From Arctopsyche grandis (lineage: Eukaryota > Arthropoda > Insecta > Trichoptera > Hydropsychidae): DNA of 64,000 nt. The notes under the pieces were generated by a model that saw only the letters and a list, made by a program, of their open reading frames with translations, had not been told where the DNA came from and did not search any database. Made by a program: the position numbers and the translations under genes. The stretch spans positions 22,277,501-22,341,500 of the forward strand of contig NC_135365.1 of assembly GCF_051622035.1 (NCBI RefSeq), read 5' to 3'. Below, one piece after another: positions 11,192 to 23,546 of this stretch (position 1 is its first letter; every line of letters begins with the position of its first letter).

Positions 11192-13328
11192 ATAAATTAT
11201 ATTACGAACAGTATTGACTATTATGTATGTTTGTTTATATTCGGAATGCAGCATTCGTTGTTGCACAGTTACCTATGTTATTAATTATGCTTTAGCAGAA
11301 GATGTGTGTACCATGCATGTTGATATGGTGTGTACTTACTCGATGTGCAAATTTAGTTATATTATGTACGTGCCTATATGTATTAGAATCTCATGTTAGT
11401 GAAGATGAAAATATGGATAATATAGTCTGTGGTGAATACCAAAAAAATGTACTGTGTATAAAAATATAAAATATTTTTGAAAATGTGTCTTTTTCATTTA
11501 TATTTACTTCAATCAAGTCGTATTGTCTCATTATTTTGTATATTTGTGCGTGTTTAGTTCTTCAGATTCCTAGAACATACAAATTGCATGAATTTGTTGT
11601 ATATTATGCTTCTTGAAAGTTTATATTTAGTAAGTTTATAATTACATACATAGATGTCGTGCGTTATTTATGGGTGTAAACTTAAATAAATTATTGACTG
11701 GGTTTGGTAAACAGTTGGGTTCGCACATGGCGAACTCACAGACGACAGTCATTGCCACGGAAATCGCGAATATGGAAAATCTGGCACTCGAATTCTCGTA
11801 TAAATATGATATTTCGCGTGAATGTTTTCCGGTGGATGGAGTTTTCGATTGCCAGATATTCCGTAATCGAGATTTTAGTAACATGTGCGAAATAGTCACT
11901 AAACCGCTGAGTGTTCAAATAATAATAGTCACCAATACGCTGAGTGTTCGTAATTTTATTGATGTTCAAAATATTATTAAATTTATAAGTACATAATATT
12001 AATGGATAATATGTATTGAATTAAAAAACCTAGAAAAATAATATTTGTGAAGGTTTCTGTCTATGCTAACTAGAATTACAAAAATTAATTTTAAGAAATT
12101 TACATAGATGCTTCTATACTATTTTCAATATTTTATTTATCGAATTAAAAAAAAACAACCGAAAGTCATTAATTAATCCATGGTAAAATTTCAAACGTAT
12201 TTCTTCATTAAATAAAATCGATCAACATTATTGAAAGCAAAATATAATAAACGCATAATGTGCGTTTACTGCGCACTAACTCATACACGGATAATATAAA
12301 TGTACATATGTATTTAATATCCTTATCAAATTATTTAATTTAGCTATCAAAATTAGATTTACGATTACGATTATACAAACCCACTATATATATACCTATA
12401 TTATTAGTTCAAAGTTTTTTCGATGCACTTCAAGATTGACAAGGTTAATTCAAGGTTCATATTATCTGTCTGCTTCTAAATAAACACTTAAAAAATTCAA
12501 AGAAGAAATCGATTTACCCATCAATTGTATCTGACATTTTTTCAACGATCGCTTAATCGAATTTACGGTCTACTGAATTATAAATAAACTGAACGCTATT
12601 GTTAACCAAAGAATAATGTATAAAAAAAATGTAAGACCAACGCTTCAAGGGCACAAGTTAACGACCCCAAAAATCCCATAGATTTCGTGAACTTGATTTT
12701 CAAATTCATGGCTTCAGTATGTATGACCTTTTTTGACAATGGTAACATTTTCAGTACAAATAAAACCATTCATAAAAACGACAGCAATTTCCTTCTTTCT
12801 ACATATGTATCAATATGCAAACAATGTTCCCAAAAGATTTCAGGATCTGTATATTATTATATAGGTAATATACATACATATGTATGTATATACATGTACT
12901 ATCCCGAATAATTTAGAATCAATTTTTCCACTCATGACTTCAGGATCTTAATGAAAAGCCATAGATGTGAGTCAAAACAAATACCACATAACATCATTAC
13001 AGTAAATGTAAAAAGTGAAAGAATCATTAAGCAATTGACGTGACGGTAAACGAGTTATATTCATATTATATTTTATTAGTTTTTCGACTTAGATTTTAAA
13101 ATGCATTTCTCACTCGAACAAGATTGCATACATACTCAATATGCAAACAGTTTTTTTGTTAGTCCGTTTCTATTGCCGTAATCGCTCTCTAATTTCGGGC
13201 TAGAACAAAAATTCAAACGAATTCCCTGATTGACAGTTCATTTGGACCACTTTTTTCGGCGACTGATCGGGTTAATACTGTCACGAAATGGCATTATCTC
13301 TGAAATTAGCAACAAGATACCGGCACTG
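11192..13328. other. Intergenic region between cysteine-rich gene 1 and the first SCP-2 gene
   Basis: Contains a repeat at about 11700-11945 also found at 41310-41460. Shared blocks include AATCGCGAAT, CTCGA.TTCTCGT, TGCCAGAT.TTCCG and TTTTAGT. The overlapping open frames there, on both strands, follow the repeat and not a gene. No RNA gene was seen. Confidence 0.45.
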
Positions 13329-15707
13329 ATGGCAAAAACGGTACATGTTGTCGGCGAAAAAGAGAAAGTGGCCAAAAACTACTCTCACTTTGGAGAGGAA
13401 GGCTTCTCGATCCTCAACAGAGCAGACCAGTCACTCGACAATTCGACTAGAAGCAAGCCGCAACAAGCTATCATGGCAAGTATTGTAAAAATATTTTTGT
13501 CATATGAAAAGGATCAGTGCTAGTTTTAGAATTTATGAATTCTAACAAGCTTTCATTTCCAAATAACCTCCTATTAGAATCATCAAGATGTTTAATGGAG
13601 ATTGAGAATTGCACAGCATGTTCCATTTGAAAGTATGAGGTTTTCTTGCATCTGCTCGTGTTAAAAGGTCATTAATTACATAACTAAACCATTTTTTAAT
13701 ATACATATTTTCAACGTCAACGAACTCTACATATATGTATGTACATATGTATAATTGATTTTGATTTTTAAATGCTTTTTATTATTACGAAATTATGTTC
13801 ACAATACATCTTGTATTTATTTTAATAGCTACTGATCTACTGATCATTTTCTATTTTACAATTTAATTTAATTCGGTTAGTAATCATAGTATTATATAAT
13901 TATAATGTTAATCTACAGCATAATAGGAAAAAGAGCTCAAAAACCTATTTACAATTCTTATAAATGCTCATAATATTAATTAAAGACTCTCTAAAGTCGA
14001 TGACCTAAAGCAGATTGTGTTGAGGTAATCTGTGTGTTATACCTGAAGGGTATAGACATTTTGTTGTAATCACCGAGACTCTTCACAAGTGTGTTAGTAT
14101 GGTTATTAGTGATTCTGTCGTAGAATCTACTGGTTAGTTTGTTAGTAATGTCACATATGTATAAGAAAATGTACAATAGTATGGGTAATGTAAACGTATT
14201 AGACATGTGTTTGGTTTGGTTATTGACACATTCAACTTAACCCGTGGAAAAAAACCGTTAACTATATCAAATAAATAATCTTGAGTATTTTATATAATGC
14301 TTGTTGATCCACCTGCTTTTTTTTCGTTATTGTTACTATGAGGACTGTTATAAAGTCGTAACAATAAAAATTATGGAAATTTGAGCACGTGTTTTATTAT
14401 ATTGTAGATATATGTATAATTAGAGATATCGATTTTATTTCTTTTAGGGCAACAATGTAAGTGCGGAAGTTACAGAATCTAAACTCTTGGAAAAAATGCA
14501 AGTAAAATTCTCAACCGTAGACCCAGTTTTGGCCCGTCAACTTGGAGGAGTATTCCTCTTCGTTATTATGAAAAAGCAGAGTCTTCGATACTGGAGTAAG
14601 AATTATGTTATATTATAATTGTCTAATGCGTGCGTGCGTGCGTGTTTGTGTACGAAGTACTCGCTGTTAACAACAACCTGTTCCGTCTCTCTTTCTGCCC
14701 TTCGTTTATCATCATAGAAGTATAATGCATAGAATCGCTCTCAGCCTCCAAAAATGTTGCTACAAAAACTCTACGCGGCAGAGTTTGTTCATTGTTTGCT
14801 AAACTTCGTCTCTCTCTCTCTTGTCTCTCTTCTGACTTTCCATCTCTCTCTTCGATGGCTCGCTTTTAGACGATACTTATGTTAACAATGGCCATTTTAT
14901 GCATTCTACTTCTATGTTTATCACGGAAAGAGACTCTCCAAATTCCACGAAATTCCAAGGGGAGAAAGAGAGTCTCTCTTTCTCCCATTGGAATGGTATA
15001 TTCTGGAATGAGACACGGCCTCTTAAGAAGGCTGGATCTATTATGCAAAACATCATCTATAAATATATATATATGAGTAATAGTAATAGGAACTAAAGTG
15101 ATTAGTAAATATGAAGTCAAATTTTGACATCGTTTTTTTTTTGTTTGTTGAATAATACTATTATGTATATTAACGTTCGATCGATGCGTAACACTTTCTT
15201 TACACTGTATGTATAGCATAAAAAAATAAGCAACGTGTCATTTCGACGAAAAATTCGATTTTTTTTTAAACGTTTTGTTTGGAAAAAGTCTACGCACGCT
15301 TTCACTTGGTTATAAAATTCCATGAGTACACGTTTTACCAATTGTTGGTACAACAACTTACATAACTAGAATTTCCATTGTATTAAACTGGTGCATATAA
15401 TTATATGTACATATGCTAGGTTGTATTTTAATATTTTGTACAACACTTGAATAGAACAATAAAAATAATGCTTCGAATGTGTTTTTTTTTTGCTATTTTA
15501 GCTATGGACTTGAATAAGGTGGTGGTGTATCCTGGTGAGCCTGAAGATGATCAAGAACCGAATGCCACGATTACTTTGAACGAAGACGTCTTGCTACAAT
15601 TGGCTTTAGGAAAAATTGAGGCACGTTCTGCCGTCCAAGCTGGAAAATGCTCCGTCACTGGAGATATCATGAGAGTCATGAAGTTGGAACCTTACATGAA
15701 ATTGTGA
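13329..15707 (+). CDS. SCP-2 domain protein, sterol-carrier-like (copy A)
   Basis: Three exons (13329-13484, 14448-14595, 15502-15707) join in phase 0 and phase 1 to give 169 aa. The first ~55 residues are a polar, probably disordered N-terminal extension. From about residue 60 the protein matches the small insect SCP-2-like fold: LLEKMQVKFSTVDP helix, FLFVIMKKQSLRYW strand, TMDLNKVVVYPG, the ITLNEDVLLQLALGKIEA loop-helix and a C-terminal lid helix. Members bind sterols or fatty acids in a hydrophobic cavity and move them between membranes or organelles. The last three residues (MKL) only weakly resemble a peroxisomal signal. The second intron falls at the same place and phase as the single intron of copy B downstream. 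The first ATG in this frame was chosen, as a stop lies upstream. A poly(A) signal AATAAA is at 15717-15722. A hAT MITE sits in intron 2. The exon 1 junction is the weakest part: it uses the donor GTAAAA at 13485, because the nearer GTATTG gives a frame break. Confidence 0.75.
13750..14035. repeat. Dispersed element related to the 321-bp array (single copy)
   Basis: Lies in intron 1 of the SCP-2 gene. It matches the reverse complement of the array flank and unit at 20.5-21.9 kb, including AAAAAGAGCTCAAAAACC and CTAAAGCAGATTGTGT. A third copy is at 30738-31040. There is no coding frame. Confidence 0.75.
14713..14916. mobile_element. hAT-type MITE, family 1, copy 1
   Basis: Ends are inverted: CATAGAAGTATAATGCATAG on the left and the inverse GCATTCTACTTCTATG on the right. 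It is flanked by a near-identical 8-bp duplication, TTTATCAT (14705-14712) and TTTATCAC (14917-14924), the hAT signature. The interior has the CTCTCAGCCTCC block and a CT-rich centre shared with copies at 36904 and 60946. It lies in the second intron of the SCP-2 gene. The small open frames over it are repeat artefacts. Confidence 0.85.
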
Positions 15708-17314
15708 ATCTGACAAAATAAAAACGATGTCGTTTTTTGTTCTTACTTTTTTATGGGAAAAATATCTTTCTGTGGAATTCCAGAATAGGAGTTGTGATCT
15801 CAAAATATACCAGTTTTCATTTTATTATAATATTTATATATTTTTCTTTTCGATTTCATCTTCTTCTTTTTACACTTACCTCGCAAAGTCTTTATCATAC
15901 ATATACATATATATCATTAACCAGTATTTCACAACGTTTACTTTAACTACTAAACAAAGACCTCTTCATTCATTTCCTACTTGCACAACTTTCATTGCAT
16001 TTTTCTTTGTTCATATGTCCGACATCTTCTTTCAGCTTCTTCTTTAATTTCATCTGTACACTTTCTTCACTCATCTATCATCCAATATACAGCTATGCGT
16101 ATACATGTCTTCTTCTGTCTTATGTTTGCTACCTCAGCACTTTCACTCGATCATCTTCATCTTCCATTTTGGTCTTACTTTTGATTCACATCTTCTTCAT
16201 TCGATATGTTTTAGTTATTTCAAATAACAAATTTCCATGTTTTAATGTTCAAACTGAATTGTATGCAACATTATTACATTCATCTTCGAACCTAAGGCTT
16301 TATTTTCTATCTAAAACTTTGTCCCTTCCAATTCATTTAATATTAATAGATTTTTTTCAAAATATTCCATGACAAACTGTATAGTCATAAATGATATTCG
16401 TAAAAATCGACGACGTCCTATAAAGTATACTCACGATAAAATTACTTGTAAAAGCTATTTACCTAGACACGTATCTTCTATTGACACAGTGCTACACTTC
16501 CCCGATTAATTTCGGTCGATTTTTCTGTGACTTATCAAATAACAACTATTTACATTTCCTTCAATTTGAAATTGTAAGAATATGGGAATTAAAAATATAA
16601 ATTTTCACCTGTAGTTGCTATGCAATTTCATAATATATGATTAACAACGACTCATGTTTCAGTTTAGGTCAGTTCGTTGTATTGTTTGCCTGTATAATTA
16701 GCAGTTATAATCAAATATATGTGTTATAGTATTCATATTATGTTAAAATTAGAACATTTTACCAACGGTGAAGGTGAATATATGTATGTACTAATAATTT
16801 GAACTGAATTTAGATATAAGTATGTAGTTGTGTTATATATGCCTGAGTTGTAATATTTTAAGTTTTTAATAAAATCCTTAAATAGCCGATGGATTACTTT
16901 ATTTCAAGTTTGTATAATATGCTGTCGATATTGCTTAAATTGGAATTAAACTTGTCGTAATTCAAGTGGTGGTGTTATCGTCAACCTTTTATCTCACCCG
17001 CCTGTGAGCAAACACTCAAAAATGACTCGTTCAGGGCGTGAAAGTCTTCAAAAAAAATTTTATGGTGTTTGCACAGTTTTATCTTGACATCAAATTTGCA
17101 GTTGGGTATTATCAAACCATCTAAATGTTTTATATTTGATATTTTTTCCAGATAAACTTTAATCACTTATACATACATATATACAAAAAAAAATTATGTC
17201 GACGTCAAAAAATGGGAAAGGTATTGATTTCAAACTAAGATTAAAATCAATAGCATTATATAATTCTACCAAAAGCCATTAGTAATACAATATTATAATT
17301 TGGTCTACGGCTTC

Positions 17315-17317
<3 letters not shown>

Positions 17318-17385
<68 letters not shown>
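17318..17385. repeat. (TA)n microsatellite
   Basis: Uninterrupted TA run of about 68 bases. Confidence 0.95.
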
Positions 17386-17389
<4 letters not shown>

Positions 17390-17725
17390 CGTAAAATATA
17401 TAATATATAAATACATACAATTAACTAATGTTTCAGAAGCTTTAAATTCTGAAAAAAAAAGTTATAATAAATGCAAAATAATACTGAATCATTAAGCAAT
17501 CGTTATGTCATTGTTATACGTTATGACATACTATCTATTTTGAAAGTGTTTTTAAATGTTCGAAGTATGTATGTACGTCATCCAACATTTCCATTTTTGA
17601 ACCTGTTGATTCTTATTAAAACAAGTAGGCTAAATATTGAGGAAAAATAAAAAGCTAATTATCAACATGTGATAAGTACTTAAATAAATATGTATGTATA
17701 TATTTTGTTTTATTTTATTTTACAT

Positions 17726-17727
<2 letters not shown>

Positions 17728-17796
<69 letters not shown>
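17728..17796. repeat. (TA)n microsatellite
   Basis: TA run of about 69 bases with one interruption (GTATATATAC) at its right end. Confidence 0.95.
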
Positions 17797-17798
<2 letters not shown>

Positions 17799-17957
17799 AA
17801 CATTGCAGCATCTTTATTACATAAATCGCTGCATTTCAAGAGGCTAACAATTAACAATTAATTAATAAATGAATTAATCCATAGAAACATCTATAGATTT
17901 AGACTTTACATATTGTACATATGTACATAGATCAAATTCACATATTTGTAACAGCGA

Positions 17958-18170
17958 GTACGATGATTTTTACCAATTTGATGGAAGGAACCGTTTCAAC
18001 AATGAAATCAGATAGATTGGCAAACTCTGAAAGCAAACGATCGACTTGGAGTCACCGATATCCAAGTCTGAGTATTAAAGGTTAGCAAGGGATCATACCC
18101 GGTAACATCTCGGTGCTAAACATAAACGCAACCATCGAGCCATACTGCTGGCTAAGTAGGTAAATGGACG
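17958..18170 (-). mobile_element. tRNA-derived SINE, diverged copy
   Basis: Aligns by eye with the better copy at 61228-61463: shared GAACCGTTTCAACAATGAAATCAGAT, then GACTTGGAGTC, then the head region around CTCGGTG..AACGCAACCA. The A-box region survives as the inverse of CCATCGAGCCA. The B box is damaged. Confidence 0.65.
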
Positions 18171-18801
18171 AATTCAATTCTACAAAACGGAACCAAGTAA
18201 CATGACTAATATTTTGAAAATTGCAACTCCTTAAATACTTTAACAATTGAGTTTAAATTAAGCAAAAGCAATAAAATGCTTGTAAAAATATATACATATT
18301 GATACATTGGAACAGTATGTTCGCAACAAAATCACTTAATCATGTTCATTGTTAAAAAATCTCACAATATCATTAGACTACATGGTTTTACTGTGATAAT
18401 ACTGTTGTTTTTTTTTTTTCAGCAAGGTGAGGACCATTCCAATGTACGTGAATATGTGTTTTTACTAATTATAAAGCCATAAATGAGGAGTGAAGATCTT
18501 GAAAATCATCAAGATTTTCTAAACATAATAAAATTTGATTTTTACAGGACAAAGTAACAAAAAGCCATTCCAAATTTCACTTGATCATTGCAATCTTGCC
18601 AACATAACGGAATAATGACACGCACACTCCACATTAGCTATTAAGATTCAATTTGTCGTCCGTTCACCGGTCAAAATCAATAAAATATTAGTAAATTTCT
18701 GTGGACATTGAATTGTCTAGCGACCGTTTTTTTTATTGGAATTTAGACTGTGTGAGTGTGTAGGGCCTTATCAATATTTTATTATCGACGCGATAGCTTG
18801 G

Positions 18802-18808
18802 TATAAAA
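18802..18808 (+). promoter_or_regulatory. TATA box of SCP-2 copy B
   Basis: TATAAAA stands 163 bp upstream of the start codon of copy B. Transcription would start near 18832-18842. The acceptor at 18948-18949 (CTTTTGCAG) then implies a short non-coding first exon and a small 5'UTR intron. Confidence 0.55.
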
Positions 18809-18964
18809 TGGATCGCAGGGCACCCCGTAGGGTAGTTGTTCATTGACTTCGATCAGTAACAGTTCGTTGAGGTACCGTATATAATAAATAAACTGTTCGA
18901 TTTATTTATTTTTAGACTTGATATTAATCGACTCTGTCTTCTTTTGCAGTTTAAATCTTCAAAA

Positions 18965-19630
18965 ATGGGTCTCAGATGCGAAGCTGTTATCGAGAAGGTG
19001 AAGGCTAAGGTAGCTGCCGCTGATCCTAACCCAGCAAACAGAAAAATTCTTTCCGTTTTCGAATTCAATGTTACTGTTGGTGGCAAGGAAGTCAAGAAAT
19101 ACAGTGAGTATTCATATTTAAAAAATTACAATAAAAAATGACATTCATTCTGTTTTTTAATAAAATTTTATCTTGAATTTCTTAAAAAATACAAGTTAAA
19201 TTTAAATTTTGACATGAAAAATTTTGTTATTTTTATCACACAAATGCATATCAGAATCTGATGTCGCTTATTAAATTACGTCTTGATATGATTTCAGTTT
19301 TAATTTATTGATGCATTGTTCTATGTATCTGATGATTTTAATCTAAGCGCCTTTGAGCTTTGATCGCCTCGAAGATTAATTCTATTTATGTACTCAATTT
19401 TTTTTTTCTTTGTTTCAGCCATCGATCTTAAGGTTTTGGAAGTATATGAAGGTGCATACAAGGGAGGTGCCCCAGACGTCACTGTCGTCGTTGATGATGA
19501 ATTCCTCGAGAAGATGCTGAAGAAGGAAGTCACCTTGGAAGAAGCCAAAGCCGCCGGAAAGATCAGCGCCAGCGGAGACTCCGATGCCATCACCAAGTTG
19601 AAACTCCTCACCCAAAAGCTCACCGAATAA
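18965..19630 (+). CDS. SCP-2 domain protein, sterol-carrier-like (copy B)
   Basis: Two exons (18965-19103, 19419-19630) joined by a phase-1 GT-AG intron (donor GTGAGT) give 116 aa, the usual size of a free-standing SCP-2 domain. The N-terminal helix (MGLRCEAVIEKVKAKVAAAD) leads to the SVFEFNVTVGGKEVKKY strands, then TIDLKVLEVYEG, the DVTVVVDDEFLEKMLKKEVT loop-helix, the EAKAAGKISASGD strand and a C-terminal amphipathic lid helix. The expected role is binding and shuttling sterols, fatty acids or similar lipids in the cytosol. There is no peroxisomal tripeptide (ends LTE) and no signal peptide. Codons are more GC-rich at third positions than copy A, which suggests high expression. A TATA box lies upstream and AATAAA at 19695-19700 downstream. 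It is closely placed after copy A on the same strand and has the same intron site, so the two probably arose by tandem duplication. Confidence 0.9.
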
Positions 19631-19700
19631 ATTTAATTTTACAAGTCAAACATCAATTACATTAAAATTAAATATGAAACTTATTAAAAAAAATAATAAA

Positions 19701-20470
19701 ACAATTTAAAAATACATTTATTCTTTTTCTTCCTCGAAAATTGTTGTACTCCTCTGAATTCGACCGAAAAATCTAACAAAGAATAGATTCACAAATTGTG
19801 AAAAAACTTTGTCGATTGAAACGAATCTAAAAGATGCAATATCATTTTAAGTTACAGTCAATATTACTCATCTATAAACACGTCCCGGTAGACCGGGACA
19901 AGTCTCGAATTATACATAGATCTGTGTCTCCGCGTCCCGGTACAGGAGTCAGTTGTCCCTGGTATTATCTCTGGCAAGTTAGACAAAAACTACTAGAGTA
20001 AACGTGGGAATAAAAGGTGAAGTATTAAAGTTCAAGTACGAATCTCGATTATTACTTAATCGTATACATATATCCGTGCGAAGAGAGCAATGTTCCCGAC
20101 CTTACAAAATCTAGGGGCGCCAAAATCACCATCTCAAATTTTAAATTTTAAATGACTACGACAAATTCCAGAATTTCAGAAATAATAAATAGAAAGATAT
20201 CGTATTCGCCTTGACTGAAAACTTAAAAAAATGACTATTTAGAAGTTTTTTATTTATTGATAATTATAAAAAAAATTGAGATAAATAGTATTTAGAATTT
20301 TTCAGTAACCGCCAAATCAGTTTAAATATCTTTCAGTCAACTTTAAAAATTCAAAAGTTGTTTAGGATCTTCGATGACTAACAGTAGATATCTTCAATAG
20401 ATTAACAGTACATATATTCTACTATATAGAGAAATTTTTAGGTTCAAAATTATAAGTATTAAAAATTAAT
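19701..20470. other. Spacer between SCP-2 copy B and the tandem array
   Basis: AT-rich, with one GC-rich island at 19880-19970 containing CCCGGTAGACCGGGAC, a short hairpin. I see no gene or recognisable RNA. Confidence 0.45.
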
Positions 20471-21754
20471 AGGTTTTTGAGCTCTTTTTTCTATTATGCT
20501 GTACATTAACATTAGAATAATATAATACTGTGATTACTAACGAAATTAAATTATACTTCTCGGTGGTTAACATTAACGCAACCACCGATCTATGCTACTA
20601 GTTGTTTCAAGATGCGAAGAATCCATTAGAATTATTATTTTGATGCTCTAAATTAGGTACCCATGTACCTGCCATTCATATACTCGAAACAGATTACCTA
20701 AACACAATCTGCTTAAGATCGTCGACTTTAGTCAGTATTTAATTAATATTTTGTATTAGATGTATTATGAGCATTTATAAGAATTGTAAATAGGTTTTTG
20801 AGCTCTTTTTCCTATTATGCTGTACATTAACATTAGAATAATATAATACTGTGATTACTAACGAAATTAAATTATACTTCTCGGTGGTTAACATTAACGC
20901 AACCACCGATCTATGCTACTAGTTGTTTCAAGATGCGAAGAATCCATTAGAATTATTATTTTGATGCTCTAAATTAGGTACCCATGTACCTGCCATTCAT
21001 ATACTCGAAACAGATTACCTAAACACAATCTGCTTAAGATCGTCGACTTTAGTCAGTATTTAATTAATATTTTGTATTAGATGTATTATGAGCATTTATA
21101 AGAATTGTAAATAGGTTTTTGAGCTCTTTTTCCTATTATGCTGTACATTAACATTAGAATAATATAATACTGTGATTACTAACGAAATTAAATTATACTT
21201 CTCGGTGGTTAACATTAACGCAACCACCGATCTATGCTACTAGTTGTTTCAAGATGCGAAGAATCCATTAGAATTATTATTTTGATGCTCTAAATTAGGT
21301 ACCTATGTACCTGCCATTCATATACTCGAAACAGATTACCTAAACACAATCTGCTTAAGATCGTCGACTTTAGTTAGTATTTAATTAATATTTTGTATTA
21401 GATGTATTATGAGCATTTATAAGAATTGTAAATAGGTTTTTGAGCTCTTTTTTCTATTATGCTGTACATTAACATTAGAATAATATAATACTGTGATTAC
21501 TAACGAAATTAAATTATACTTCTCGGTGGTTAACATTAACGCAACCACCGATCTATGCTACTAGTTGTTTCAAGATGCGAAGAATCCATTAGAATTATTA
21601 TTTTGATGCTCTAAATTAGGTACCTATGTACCTGCCATTCATATACTCGAAACAGATTACCTAAACACAATCTGCTTAAGATCGTCGACTTTAGTTAGTA
21701 TTTAATTAATATTTTGTATTAGATGTATTATGAGCATTTATAAGAATTGTAAAT
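20471..21754. repeat. Four-unit tandem array, 321-bp period
   Basis: AGGTTTTTGAGCTC recurs at 20471, 20792, 21113, 21434 and 21755, exactly 321 bp apart each time. Units differ at only a few positions. Each unit contains CTCGGTGGTTAACATTAACG, the same motif as the tRNA-like head of the local SINE, followed by GCAACCACCGATCTATGCTA, but no B box. The fifth start leads into a diverged tail to about 21938. Stops occur in every frame. Single-copy relatives are at 13750-14035 and 30738-31040, so the array is a local amplification of part of a dispersed element. Confidence 0.95.
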
Positions 21755-21938
21755 AGGTTTTTGAGCTCTTTTTCCTAATATGCTGTACATTAACATTAGA
21801 ATAATATAATACTATGATTACTAACCAAATTAAATTAAATTGTAAAATAGAAAATGATCAGTAGATCAATAGCTTTAAAATAGATATAAGATGTATTGTG
21901 AACATAATTTCGTAGTAATAAAAAGCATTTAAAAATCA
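21755..21938. repeat. Flank of the tandem array shared with dispersed copies
   Basis: Runs from the last unit start to AAAAAGCATTTAAAAATC. The same block, reverse-complemented, begins the elements at 13750 and 30738. It probably marks one end of the parent element. Confidence 0.75.
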
Positions 21939-23546
21939 AAAAAAAAATTAATTATTTCTTACAGTTGAACAATTTTGTTTCTTTATAGTAAATCAATTGC
22001 TATAAAAATCATTTTGATTCTATCATAATTTTCATTTTTAGAAACATAACTTCTGTAGACTTGATTATGATCGAATTTGTTCAGATACGAAATAATCAAT
22101 CATATCTTATTACAATCACAAAATTACTACTCAAAATTTTACACACGTTTAACTGACATAAATAAAAAATGTCGATATTTTATATCAATATTAACGCACA
22201 AAATAAATTTCAAACAAAGACTAACAATCTAAAAGAATGGAAAAGCTTCAGTTCGGAACATTTACCGCAACAATTAATCGATCGACTTTTGAATTTAGTG
22301 TCCCGAATACCGTTACGTCTCGATCGGGCTCGTTAAACCGGAACTCCGGTTATGCGGAACCGATTCGAACGAAAATCGCAAATTCTAAAGATGTTCTAGA
22401 AGTATTTTTTGCATTTTCTTATAGAAGCACTACTCTATACGCCTGTAGAGATATAAAGTTTGGTCCAACGTTCATATCTCATCAAATGCACACACGTCTA
22501 TAAATGCATCGATCAAATATGATAAATGATTGAATCTTATTGATTGATGATGACTGATTGAATCTTATGTACATACTTGCAAGTTTCAATTTTTTTTTGA
22601 AAGTGACCTTGATTTTTATTATATTGATGTGCTGTGCTGTATCCATGCAAAGATTAACCGTTAATATATATGAATAAACTACATATCATCGTATATGCAT
22701 TTATATATTCAATATTTAAAGAAAGAAATATTTCAGTTGCTGATGTCTAGTCCATAGTAAATATTATATATACATCTATGTAGTTGAAATCGTGTTGAAC
22801 TTTGAAGCATTCCGTTATCTACCCATGTACTTCAATGGCGATTTAAACATCATATATAATTTATTGGCGCTATAAATATTATATAATTTGGCAACTGTAA
22901 GTAGTTTTTATTGCATTTAGGAATTACCAGGATAAGGATGAAAAGATCCGATGTTGCGAAACCACGATAAATGCCGTTGAATATAATCTTATTTACTTGA
23001 ATGCGACGTTTGTGCAATTCAATGTAAATTTGTATTAGAAAAGTATAGCAATGAATAAACGATAAACGAGCATTTAAATTGCATACTATTCTATTTTTTA
23101 TGTTTTTCGGTTCACAGTGGATATACATATAAATGTAAGTATGTATTTATGGCGGATCCAGGAAATTTTTAGGTTGGGGGCCATTTTTAATCTTTAGCAA
23201 ACATTTTTTTTCAATAATATGACGTAGAGTCAGACAGAAAAACTTTATGTTTCGTATTAGTAGAATCTATTTTTTTCAATTTTAGCATTTTCATTTTGCA
23301 TCTTAACGTTTTATGGCATTAAAAATGTTAAATTTTAGCGTCTATTTAGTATCCATTTTTATGAAGAGTTAAATTTTAAATAATAAATAATTTCGATGAA
23401 TTTTAATAAAATTTATATACATACATATATACAATTTAAAGACAACACAAAAATTAAAAAATAATAGAAAAATTCAAAAATGTTTTGTAATTAAAATTAC
23501 AAAGAAAAAAACATGAATATAAAAATATAATACCAATTAAAATTTA
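21939..23546. other. Intergenic region without a supported gene
   Basis: An open frame at 22237-22503 has more balanced composition than its surroundings (CGATCGGGCTCG block) but shows no domain, no clear splice context and no match to anything I know. I leave it uncalled. Confidence 0.4.

Larger units (their letters stand above)
15723..17957. other. Intergenic region, pyrimidine-rich then AT-rich
   Basis: Just after the SCP-2 copy A poly(A) signal the plus strand is T/C-rich (15730-16370), giving overlapping Phe/Ser-rich open frames in several frames. That is a composition effect and not a gene. Two TA microsatellites are listed separately. Confidence 0.5.

Noticed and set aside
15727-16372. 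Overlapping Phe/Ser-rich frames after the SCP-2 gene
   Set aside because: A pyrimidine-rich strand opens several frames at once; no domain, start context or splice support.
20471-21754. CRISPR-like array
   Set aside because: Units are 321 bp, nearly identical throughout and without short repeat/unique spacer alternation; genome is eukaryotic.
22237-22503. 88-codon plus-strand frame as a gene
   Set aside because: No domain, no splice partners and repeat-like CCGGAACTCCGG blocks; evidence is too weak.
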